Shown piece after piece: positions 1-6,359 of a stretch of 12,743 nucleotides of DNA. Position 1 is the stretch's first letter; the number at the start of each line of letters is the position of its first letter. Under the pieces are notes generated by a model, which worked only from the letters and a program-made list of their open reading frames with translations, was not told where the DNA came from and ran no database searches. Source of the DNA: Hungatella sp. UBA3402 (lineage in GTDB: Bacteria > Bacillota > Clostridia > Lachnospirales > Lachnospiraceae); contig DEPC01000093.1 in the NCBI GenBank assembly GCA_002358555.1, forward strand, positions 1-12,743, read 5' to 3'. A program made the position numbers and the translations under genes.

Positions 1-48
1 AATCTTTGGTTGTCATGGTGCGTCTTGCGCTTGTATGATAAAAGCGAC
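1..48 (-). other. Leader of a transcript leaving the window, probably stable RNA
   Basis: This is the short stretch downstream of the second promoter (-10 at 55-60). A start near position 47-48 would give a leader running off the left edge. It contains a small 5-bp hairpin (28-32 with 42-46). No start codon with a ribosome binding site is seen. Tandem TTGACA promoters with no following ORF suggest an rRNA or tRNA transcript, but no part of the mature RNA lies inside the window, so this identity is inferred. Confidence 0.4.
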
Positions 49-54
49 TTTGCT

Positions 55-83
55 ATGTTACCATATCGTCATCACTTTGTCAA
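55..83 (-). promoter_or_regulatory. Strong sigma-A promoter P2 (proximal of a tandem pair)
   Basis: On the minus strand TTGACA (78-83) is followed after exactly 17 bases by TAACAT (55-60). The -35 is perfect consensus and the -10 matches 4 of 6. The sequence upstream (84-120) is made of A and T tracts, as in an UP element. Predicted start is near 47-48, directed out of the window. P2 lies 106 bp downstream of P1 and shares its TTGTTGACA core. Confidence 0.75.
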
Positions 84-160
84 CAAGTTTTTTAAGATAA
101 TTTAAGATTTTTTTAATGAATCTTTCTATATTGGCTCGTTGTTTTGACGAGGCGAGTTTT

Positions 161-189
161 ATAATACCAAACCTTTTTCCAATTGTCAA
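161..189 (-). promoter_or_regulatory. Strong sigma-A promoter P1 (distal of a tandem pair)
   Basis: On the minus strand TTGACA (184-189) is followed after 17 bases by TATTAT (161-166), 11 of 12 consensus positions. An A-rich tract lies immediately upstream (190-225). The predicted start is near 153-155, and the first bases of the RNA could form a 5-bp hairpin (135-139 with 147-151). The promoter begins about 60 bases after the histidine kinase stop and points away from it, out of the left edge. Confidence 0.8.
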
Positions 190-248
190 CAACTTTTTCC
201 CTTTTCTTTCATTTTTTTATGATTTCTGTTCTTTAGAAGTAAACCTCC

Positions 249-1817
249 CTATGTCCCTATTGTAGAATCTAATGTAAACCAAAATTCTACCCCATCATTT
301 ACATTCTTTACTCCACATTCTTTATGATGGGAATCTATAACTGCTTTTACAATGGATAATCCAATACCACTGCCGCCATAAGCTCTGGTTCTTGCTTTAT
401 CCACTTTATAAAATTTTGTCCAGATATTAGGTAAATCTTCTTCTGGAATTGGTTTTCCTGTATTTTTCACAGCCACGCGCACGGTATCTGTCATTTCCTC
501 TATAGTGATACAGATAATCTTTTTTCCATCTAAGTGATTGAGAGCATTGCTGATATAATTGGTGACAACCTCTTCAATTTTAAATTCATCAGCCCACACA
601 TACACTGGATGAAGATTAGAAAATTCGATTACTGCCTCTTTCTGTTCAATTAAAATCCTTGTTGCTGTTAATACTCCTTCAATCAGTTCAACAAGATTAA
701 AGTGTTCCATAGAAACAAGGTCATTTCCTGACTCCAAAGCATTTAATGTCAAAAGCTGCCGAACCATTTTATTCATCTTGTTTGCCTCGTCCATAATGAC
801 TTCACAATAATAGTCCCGACTCTCTTTTTCTTCTGCCATGCCCTCAATTAGCCCTTCTGCATATCCCTGAATTAAAGCAATAGGGGTTTTAAGTTCATGT
901 GATACATTTGCAATAAATTCCTGTCTCATTTCATCTATCTGAATTTTTTCTTCTATATCTTTTTGCAGTTGATTATTTGCTGATTTTAGTTCTTCCACAG
1001 CTTCCTTGAGTTTATCTGAAAGGACATTCATACTATTTCCAAGAATTCCTATCTCATCTTGGGCATCCCCTTGATATTTGGCATCAAAATCTAAATGGGA
1101 CATTTGCTCTGAGATATGTGCTAATTGTAAGATGGGTGAAGTAACCTTTTTGGTGGTAAAATACATGATAATACTCCCAAGAGCCATAACAACAATCCCT
1201 ACATATGCCAAAAAACGGTTTGATAATTGTACACTTTCTCGAATGCTGGCCAAAGGGATAGACATGATAAAAATGGTTCTATTGTCTGAATAGTATCCCC
1301 AACTTTCCAGATAAAAGGACTTTGTACGATTGTCAAATGTTTTTTGAATTGTATAATTGTTGTTTTCCGTAATAATCTCTGTCTTAGGATTACTATGCCC
1401 TAGCATATATTGTAAAGCTCTATTTAGCATAAAATTCATATCCCGTGTAGAGGCTACAATCGGCTGATTGCTGAAACTGTCAATAATCAGCATAGTAATA
1501 TTATATTTATCATTTAACTTTCTCAACAATGATAATGCTGGTGTCTGTTCTTCATCTCCCTCATAATTATCCTTTGAAAGCTCATCACTGATGCTCTGTC
1601 CATTCTCCGATTTTTCTTTCACTAATTCATTCATCTCGGAATATGCCAGTTCCAAAGCTTCCACTTTCTGGTTAATATAAAATCCTTCCAGCATCCAATT
1701 GTTTACACACCAAATACTAAGAAATATTCCTGCCATAAGGCCAATAAAAACCATAGTGAATCGAATCTGTATTCCTTTTCTGATACTTCCATGACTTAAA
1801 AATGTCAATCGCTTCAT
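249..1817 (-). CDS. Membrane sensor histidine kinase (HAMP, HisKA, HATPase_c)
   Basis: This is the sensor kinase of a two-component pair; it should autophosphorylate and pass the phosphate to the regulator encoded just upstream. Numbered from the chosen start (522 aa): TM helix about 18-38; extracytoplasmic sensor region about 39-202 with an acidic stretch near 75-92; TM2 about 203-222; HAMP linker about 223-275; coiled stretch; HisKA box FIANVSHELKTP with phospho-acceptor His307; N box around NYISNALNH (420-428); G2 box GGSGIGLS (481-488). The G1 box reads NTGKPI, so the usual leading Asp is Asn; an NTG..IPEEDL.. version occurs in some Firmicutes kinases. The start at 1817 is preferred over ATG 1826 because AAGGA, overlapping the regulator's stop, is 8 bases from 1817 but touches 1826. 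The signal sensed is unknown, and the sensor region resembles nothing I recognise. Confidence 0.9.
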   Translation of the reverse strand: MKRLTFLSHGSIRKGIQIRFTMVFIGLMAGIFLSIWCVNNWMLEGFYINQKVEALELAYSEMNELVKEKSENGQSISDELSKDNYEGDEEQTPALSLLRKLNDKYNITMLIIDSFSNQPIVASTRDMNFMLNRALQYMLGHSNPKTEIITENNNYTIQKTFDNRTKSFYLESWGYYSDNRTIFIMSIPLASIRESVQLSNRFLAYVGIVVMALGSIIMYFTTKKVTSPILQLAHISEQMSHLDFDAKYQGDAQDEIGILGNSMNVLSDKLKEAVEELKSANNQLQKDIEEKIQIDEMRQEFIANVSHELKTPIALIQGYAEGLIEGMAEEKESRDYYCEVIMDEANKMNKMVRQLLTLNALESGNDLVSMEHFNLVELIEGVLTATRILIEQKEAVIEFSNLHPVYVWADEFKIEEVVTNYISNALNHLDGKKIICITIEEMTDTVRVAVKNTGKPIPEEDLPNIWTKFYKVDKARTRAYGGSGIGLSIVKAVIDSHHKECGVKNVNDGVEFWFTLDSTIGT

Positions 1818-1828
1818 TCTTATCATCC

Positions 1829-2509
1829 TTACTGAATCGTTGCCTCAAATTTATATCCCATCCCCCAAATAGTCTTGATATAATCTCCCTTTGCTCCCAT
1901 TTTGCTTCTCAACTTTTTTACATGGGTATCAATGGTTCTGGCATCTCCAAAATAGTCATAATTCCACACATTGTTTAAAATCTTCTCTCTGGATAAAGCA
2001 ATTCCCTGATTCTCCACAAAATAGGATAATAGTTCAAATTCCTTAAAACTTAATTCAATAGGAGCCCCATCAATCTTTACCTGATGGGCTTCTTTATTAA
2101 TCTCAATTCCATCTACCCGAACCACATTATTTGCTATTGCGTTGCTTCTTCTAAGAATGGCTTCCACTCTAGCTACCAGAATTTTGGGACTAAATGGTTT
2201 AGAAATGTATTCGTCCACCCCTAAATTAAAACCTTGAAGCTCATCTCTTTCTTCTCCTCTGGCTGTCAACATGATAATAGGGACTTGAGAATACTGACGG
2301 ATAGCTTTACATACTTCCCAGCCATCCATTTTAGGCATCATGACATCTAAAATGATAAGAGCAATATCTTTTTGTTCAAAAAAAATATCTACAGCCTCTT
2401 CTCCGTCCCCAGCTTCTATGACTTGAAATCCTTTGATTGTTAAGAAATCTTTTACCAGCTTTCTCATTCTGGCTTCATCATCCACTACCAGCACTTTTAA
2501 ACTTTCCAT
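1829..2509 (-). CDS. OmpR/PhoB-family response regulator
   Basis: This 226-aa protein is a transcription factor controlled by phosphorylation from the adjacent kinase. The receiver domain covers about residues 3-118, with acidic pocket Asp10/Asp11, phospho-acceptor Asp55 (LIILDVMMP), switch Thr82 and Lys104 in the SKPF motif. The C-terminal winged-helix DNA-binding domain covers about 130-224, with FKEFELLSYF, the recognition region RTIDTHVKKLRSK, and the ending IKTIWGMGYKFE. Length and layout are normal for the family. The start is supported by AGGAGG at 2517-2522, seven bases upstream. The stop codon TAA forms part of the kinase's ribosome binding site, so the two are translationally coupled. 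The target regulon cannot be read from the sequence, but a direct repeat just upstream of its own promoter suggests autoregulation. Confidence 0.95.
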   Translation of the reverse strand: MESLKVLVVDDEARMRKLVKDFLTIKGFQVIEAGDGEEAVDIFFEQKDIALIILDVMMPKMDGWEVCKAIRQYSQVPIIMLTARGEERDELQGFNLGVDEYISKPFSPKILVARVEAILRRSNAIANNVVRVDGIEINKEAHQVKIDGAPIELSFKEFELLSYFVENQGIALSREKILNNVWNYDYFGDARTIDTHVKKLRSKMGAKGDYIKTIWGMGYKFEATIQ

Positions 2510-2538
2510 GGTAGAACCTCCTCTTCTCTATTAAGACC

Positions 2539-2567
2539 ATTTTATCAGATTCCAATACACATTTCTA
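2539..2567 (-). promoter_or_regulatory. Promoter of the two-component operon (extended -10)
   Basis: On the minus strand TGATAAAAT (2539-2547) is an extended -10 element (TG, one base, then TAAAAT). Seventeen bases upstream lies TAGAAA (2562-2567), a 4-of-6 match to the -35 consensus. Predicted start is near 2532, giving a leader of about 22 bases that contains the AGGAGG site. A weak -35 with an operator-like repeat directly upstream is typical of an activator-dependent promoter. Confidence 0.6.
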
Positions 2568-2570
2568 CGT

Positions 2571-2589
2571 TTTCACAGAGATTTCACAG
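2571..2589 (-). promoter_or_regulatory. Direct repeat, candidate response-regulator binding site
   Basis: The 8-mer CTGTGAAA occurs twice on the minus strand (2582-2589 and 2571-2578) with an 11-base period, one turn of DNA. The inner copy ends three bases from the proposed -35. OmpR/PhoB-type regulators bind as head-to-tail dimers to direct repeats of this spacing next to the -35. That the adjacent regulator binds here is inference. Confidence 0.5.
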
Positions 2590-2626
2590 CTTTCCCATTC
2601 TTGCTATTCCTTATAAAAATGAATTA

Positions 2627-2801
2627 GTAAGCAAAAGTAACGCAGCAAAGCAGATACCCCACTGCCCTGCAGCTTCGGAGCCAGTAACACTAAGTCCCCA
2701 CAACTCTGTTAAAACCAGTCACAAAAGCAGGTAAACTCTGATTGGCAGTTATGCTTTTTTAAATTTAAAACTGTCTTCTTCTGTGCGTTACTTCCGCTTA
2801 C
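2627..2801 (-). ncRNA. ssrS: Probable 6S RNA (RNA polymerase-binding regulatory RNA)
   Basis: 6S RNA binds housekeeping RNA polymerase holoenzyme by mimicking an open promoter. The sequence shows a long rod on the minus strand. An 18-bp closing stem (2784-2801 with 2627-2644) includes two adjacent G-U pairs that would be A-C mismatches on the plus strand, so the RNA is read from the minus strand. A large asymmetric A/U-rich internal loop follows, then ACUGC/GCAGU (2745-2749 with 2661-2665) and CCUGC/GCAGG (2727-2731 with 2666-2670), then an apical stem UAACA/UGUUA (2707-2711 with 2685-2689). A U-run follows the closing stem at 2615-2619. The span of about 175 bases and the rod with a central bubble fit 6S RNA, and in B. 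subtilis the 6S gene bsrA also lies directly downstream of aspS. No convincing promoter was found, so the ends are uncertain. Confidence 0.6.
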
Positions 2802-2851
2802 AATGTTTAACTTTAACTACTACAACGAGTTAAGTTAGATGAAAAGGAATA

Positions 2852-2898
2852 CAACTGATGATTGGCGATTTTGACATGTAAATGAGAACTATATATGA
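2852..2898 (+). promoter_or_regulatory. Plus-strand promoter-like sequence within the aspS-6S gap
   Basis: A perfect TTGACA at about 2870-2875 on the plus strand is followed after 17 bases by TATGAC (4 of 6); TATATA at spacing 15 is an alternative. A transcript from here would run rightward through the 12-bp inverted repeat at 2915-2969 and into the antisense strand of aspS. No ORF follows. It could be a promoter for a small or antisense RNA, or a chance match in AT-rich DNA. Confidence 0.3.
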
Positions 2899-2914
2899 CG
2901 GAGATGAATTTTTA

Positions 2915-2969
2915 ATCTTCCTCTAGCATAATGACCAGCTACCAAGTAATCATTGCACTAGAGGAAGAT
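2915..2969. repeat. 12-bp perfect inverted repeat downstream of aspS
   Basis: ATCTTCCTCTAG (2915-2926) and its exact complement (2958-2969) flank a 31-base centre. The centre holds a further 5-bp pair (2930-2934 with 2950-2954). It lies 60 bases after the aspS stop, where a terminator is expected. Neither strand has the U-run of an intrinsic terminator: the minus strand continues TAAAAATTC. It may be a degenerate or Rho-assisted terminator for hisS-aspS, or a separate structured element. Confidence 0.6.
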
Positions 2970-3028
2970 CTATTGAGTTAGAAAATTTAGAAATATAATA
3001 TCATTTAATTACGATTATTATAATGATT

Positions 3029-4828
3029 TTATTCTGGGATCACAAATGATGGATTTCCTATCTCGATTCCAAGTTCTTCAAGCTGTTTTGGATCTACAGC
3101 CGCTGGAGCTTCTGTCATAAGACAGGAGGCATCTTTTACCTTTGGAAATGCGATGACATCACGAATACTGTCTGCCCCCACCATCAGCATTGCCAGACGG
3201 TCCATGCCATATGCCAAACCTGCATGGGGAGGAACACCGAACTTAAAAGCATCTAAAAGAAATCCAAACTGCTCTCTGGCCTTTTCCTGTGTAAATCCAA
3301 GAACCTCAAACATCTTAGCCTGAATATCAGCCTGATGAATACGGACCGAACCTCCACCAAGTTCTGTGCCATTTAGAACAATATCATAAGCCTTTGCACG
3401 CACTGCACCAGGATTTTCGTCAACCTTTGGCCAGTCTTCTTCCATAGGCATGGTAAATGGATGATGCATAGCCACATAACGCTTCTGTTCCTCAGAATAC
3501 TCCAGGAGTGGGAATTCTGTCACCCACAAAAACTTAAACTCATCCTTTTTCAAAAGGTTTTGCTGTTTTGCCAATTCGAGACGCAGATTGCCCAGTACAT
3601 CCCATACTACCCTATTCTTATCAGCAGCAAATAAAAGTAAATCTCCAGCCTTGCCATCCATGGCTTCTACTAGGGCGTGAAGCTGTTCTTGCGTCATAAA
3701 TTTGGCAAACGAAGATTTATAAGAGCCATCACTCTGAATTGCCAAATACGCTAAGCCCTTGGCACCAAAGTCTTTTGCAAATTCCACCAAAGCATCAATC
3801 TTCTTACGAGGCATAGTTCCCTGTCCCTGAGCATTGATACCTCTTACGCTTCCGCCCTGCTCTAGAGCATTTTTAAAGACAACAAATTCACAATCTTTTA
3901 CCACATCAGACACATTTTTTAATTCCATTCCAAAACGTAAATCTGGCTTGTCAGAGCCAAAACGGTCCATTGCCTCCTGCCAGGTCATTCTAGGAATTGG
4001 CATAGGGATTTCTATATTTAAAAGTTCCTTAAACAGCTTATGAAGCAACCTTTCATTGACATCAATCACATCATCCACATCTACAAAGGAAAGTTCCATA
4101 TCAATCTGAGTAAATTCTGGCTGTCTATCTGCCCGAAGGTCTTCATCACGGTAACATCGTGCTAACTGAAAATAACGGTCATACCCAGAGCACATCAAAA
4201 GCTGCTTGAATAGCTGAGGAGACTGTGGCAGTGCATAAAAAGAACCAGGATGGACACGGCTGGGAACAAGATAGTCTCTGGCTCCCTCTGGTGTACTCTT
4301 GATAAGAGTGGGAGTCTCAATCTCCAGAAACCCCTCCTCTGCCAAAAACTGTCTAGTGAGAATAGCAATTCTGCTCCGAAACATCATACTTCTTTGAAGG
4401 TCCGGTCTGCGCAAATCCAGAAAACGATATTTTAGACGCAGTTCCTCTTTTGTCTTGGAATTTTCCTCAATCGGAAATGGAGGAGTTTCGGATTCTGAAA
4501 GTATCCGCAGACTGTCAGCCCTCACTTCAATAGCTCCGGTAGCTAAATTTTCATTGACACCAGAACGAGCTTCCACTTTTCCTGTAACAGCAATGACAAA
4601 CTCACTTCTCAGCTTCTCAGCTTTTGCAAAGCTTTCTTCTTTACAGTCGCTCTCCTCAAAAATAATCTGCAAGATTCCAGTTCTATCCCTTAAATCTACA
4701 AAAATAAGTCCACCTTTATTTCTGCTTTTTTGAACCCAGCCCATAACAGTCACATATTCGCCAATATTAGCTATGCCAAGCTCTGTACATCTGTGGGACC
4801 TCTTTAATCCCATCATTGACTCTGCCAT
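3029..4828 (-). CDS. aspS: Aspartyl-tRNA synthetase, bacterial type
   Basis: A class II synthetase that charges tRNA-Asp with aspartate in the cytoplasm. In the 599-aa protein from the chosen start: N-terminal OB-fold anticodon-binding domain about 12-105; motif 1 region around FLEIETPTLIKSTPEGARDY (167-186); motif 2 YRDEDLRADRQPEFTQ (226-241); bacterial GAD insertion about 280-415; motif 3 HAGLAYGMDRLAMLM (535-549). The length matches bacterial AspRS (about 590). The start is set at ATG 4828 because GGAGG (4834-4838) lies five bases upstream; the in-frame ATG at 4840 overlaps that site. It follows hisS by 29 bases and is presumably cotranscribed. The position that carries His31 in known non-discriminating bacterial AspRS is Lys here (SRNKGG), so the sequence does not show whether tRNA-Asn is also charged. 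Confidence 0.98.
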   Translation of the reverse strand: MAESMMGLKRSHRCTELGIANIGEYVTVMGWVQKSRNKGGLIFVDLRDRTGILQIIFEESDCKEESFAKAEKLRSEFVIAVTGKVEARSGVNENLATGAIEVRADSLRILSESETPPFPIEENSKTKEELRLKYRFLDLRRPDLQRSMMFRSRIAILTRQFLAEEGFLEIETPTLIKSTPEGARDYLVPSRVHPGSFYALPQSPQLFKQLLMCSGYDRYFQLARCYRDEDLRADRQPEFTQIDMELSFVDVDDVIDVNERLLHKLFKELLNIEIPMPIPRMTWQEAMDRFGSDKPDLRFGMELKNVSDVVKDCEFVVFKNALEQGGSVRGINAQGQGTMPRKKIDALVEFAKDFGAKGLAYLAIQSDGSYKSSFAKFMTQEQLHALVEAMDGKAGDLLLFAADKNRVVWDVLGNLRLELAKQQNLLKKDEFKFLWVTEFPLLEYSEEQKRYVAMHHPFTMPMEEDWPKVDENPGAVRAKAYDIVLNGTELGGGSVRIHQADIQAKMFEVLGFTQEKAREQFGFLLDAFKFGVPPHAGLAYGMDRLAMLMVGADSIRDVIAFPKVKDASCLMTEAPAAVDPKQLEELGIEIGNPSFVIPE

Positions 4829-4857
4829 AATTTCCTCCATTTCTGTATCAGTAAAAC

Positions 4858-6120
4858 TTATTTTAATCCCTCTTTATAAAATTCCTTAAACTGATTATAA
4901 CCATCTTTTTGTAACTGTTCCTTCTGAAATTTCTTATTCTTATTCATCTGTGCCACTAGAACTTCTGTACCTTCAGATCGTTCTTTCATAGCCTCATTGA
5001 TTACTTCTCCCAGCCTCTTGCTATCCAATCCTTTTTCAAAAAGATATGCAATCTTGCTTGCCTGAGTAGGTGCTTTAAAATTTTGGTCCATTAAAATAGT
5101 GACAATCCGTTCAAATCCAATCGAAAAACCACAGGCTGGAGTCTCCATTCCAGTAAATTTGCCTATCATCTTGTCATAACGGCCTCCGCCTGCCACCGAA
5201 CCGCCAAATCCCTCCATAGCAACCTCAAAAATCGTTCCTGTATAATAGGACATTCCTCTCACCAGCGTAGGGTCAAACTCAATATTGAATTTTGCCACTG
5301 CGACATCTTTTACAGTATCCATAATATATGCTAATCCCTTAGTCACAGTTTCTGGCATAACATCTTTTAAAATCTCTCCGAGCTTGCGAACTCCTTGTAC
5401 ATCCTTTGTGACAATAGTAAACAATTCCAGATATTTTTCCACCTGCTCTGTTTTATAGCCTGCTTCCAACAGTTCTGTTTTTACACCATCTATACCAATC
5501 TTGTCCATCTTATCCAAGATAATAAATACCTGGTCATAAGATTCCTCCGAAAATTCGCAGTAGGCTGCCATACCTTTTAAAATTCCCCTGTCATTGATTC
5601 TCACAGTAAAGGAATTATCTGGACAAATCTTTCCTAGAGCTGTCGTAGTAGCCAAAATCAATTCAATCTCAGCCAGAGAGGTTGCATCGCCCAAGATATC
5701 AATATCACATTGTACAAACTGACGAAAACGTCCCTTTTGAGGGCGGTCAGCCCTCCACACACTTCCCATCTGCAATGCCTTAAAAGGAGAAGGAAGCTGA
5801 GCTGCATTATTGGAATAGTATCTTGCCAATGGTACAGTCAAATCATACCGAAGTCCGCCATCTACTAAATCTACTTCTGTCTGGGCATTTTCTAGATTCA
5901 GCTTTTCTCCTCTTTTTAAAATCTTGAAAATCAGCTTTTCATTATCCCCACCTTGCTTGCTGGTGAGATTTTCAATATGCTCCACACATGGAGTTTCAAT
6001 CTGGGAAAAGCCAAATGCTTTGTATGTCTCCTGAATCTGATTCATCACATAATTGCGAATCTGCATCTCTGCAGGAAGAATATCCTTCATGCCAGTTACT
6101 GGTTTTTTCTTCAATGCCAT
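4858..6120 (-). CDS. hisS: Histidyl-tRNA synthetase, eukaryote-like clade
   Basis: A class II synthetase that charges tRNA-His; 420 aa. The catalytic core has LRYDLTVPLARY (90-101), motif 2 WRADRPQKGRFRQFVQCDIDILG split across 122-144, HisA-type motif LVRGMSYYTGTIFE (286-299) with catalytic Arg288, the glycine-rich AGGGRYD (310-316), and motif 3 GFSIGFERI (331-339). The RYDLTVP and QCDIDI forms resemble the eukaryotic/Bacteroidetes branch rather than the LRPEGTA / FRYERPQ form of E. coli and B. subtilis. The HisA motif has Ser291 where Asp is usual. The C-terminal anticodon-binding domain (about 355-420) looks short. Start: ATGGCATTG at 6120, with GGGGA about seven bases upstream. It has its own promoter and leads the hisS-aspS unit. 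No T-box leader is present. Confidence 0.97.
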   Translation of the reverse strand: MALKKKPVTGMKDILPAEMQIRNYVMNQIQETYKAFGFSQIETPCVEHIENLTSKQGGDNEKLIFKILKRGEKLNLENAQTEVDLVDGGLRYDLTVPLARYYSNNAAQLPSPFKALQMGSVWRADRPQKGRFRQFVQCDIDILGDATSLAEIELILATTTALGKICPDNSFTVRINDRGILKGMAAYCEFSEESYDQVFIILDKMDKIGIDGVKTELLEAGYKTEQVEKYLELFTIVTKDVQGVRKLGEILKDVMPETVTKGLAYIMDTVKDVAVAKFNIEFDPTLVRGMSYYTGTIFEVAMEGFGGSVAGGGRYDKMIGKFTGMETPACGFSIGFERIVTILMDQNFKAPTQASKIAYLFEKGLDSKRLGEVINEAMKERSEGTEVLVAQMNKNKKFQKEQLQKDGYNQFKEFYKEGLK

Positions 6121-6166
6121 AGAATTTCCCCACTTTCTTCCTTTTTAATCCTATTTTGTGTAAACG

Positions 6167-6195
6167 ATTATACTATTCTCGCCTGTAAATAGCAA
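6167..6195 (-). promoter_or_regulatory. Promoter of hisS-aspS
   Basis: On the minus strand TTGCTA (6190-6195) is followed after 17 bases by a perfect TATAAT (6167-6172). The predicted start is near 6160, giving a leader of about 40 bases before the hisS start codon. That is too short for a T-box riboswitch. Confidence 0.65.
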
Positions 6196-6289
6196 TAACT
6201 TTTATAAGTACATTGGCTTTCTTTTGATTGTTTTCTGCTATCTCTTTTACTTCTTGCCATTTCTCTCTGCACTGCCAGACATAAATCAT
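6173..6289 (-). CDS. Possible 38-aa small protein upstream of hisS
   Basis: An ATG at 6289 opens a 38-codon frame beginning MIYVWQCREKWQEVKEIAEN and ending at TAG (6173-6175). GGAAGG lies about ten bases upstream, a rather long spacing. The product would be charged and partly amphipathic, with no recognised family. Its 3' end overlaps the -35 and spacer of the hisS promoter, and no good promoter precedes it; it could only be read through from the phosphoesterase gene. It may be a chance frame. Confidence 0.2.
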   Translation of the reverse strand: MIYVWQCREKWQEVKEIAENNQKKANVLIKVIAIYRRE

Positions 6290-6359
6290 TTATCCAATAC
6301 CTTCCACTGTCTAAATAATTATGTTTTATTGTCACTCAATTTTTTATACAGTACACAAT

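Noticed and set aside
2627..2801. MITE with imperfect terminal inverted repeats
   Set aside because: The two mismatches between the arms become G-U pairs only in the minus-strand RNA, internal pairings extend the rod, no target-site duplication is visible, and the location matches the 6S gene. A MITE is not fully excluded.
2802..2860. Minus-strand promoter for the probable 6S RNA (TTAACT-N17-TTAAAC)
   Set aside because: The -10 matches only 3 of 6 consensus positions and alternatives are equally weak, so no promoter is claimed.
4455..4733. Open frames of 60-108 codons on the plus strand inside aspS, hisS, hemZ and rel (for example 4455-4733 and 11517-11843)
   Set aside because: They lie wholly antisense to well-supported genes, have no recognisable domains, and are expected by chance in long reading frames.
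6121..6359. T-box riboswitch upstream of hisS
   Set aside because: T-box leaders often precede hisS in Firmicutes, but no TGGNACC sequence occurs on the minus strand here, and the promoter lies only about 45 bases before the start codon.
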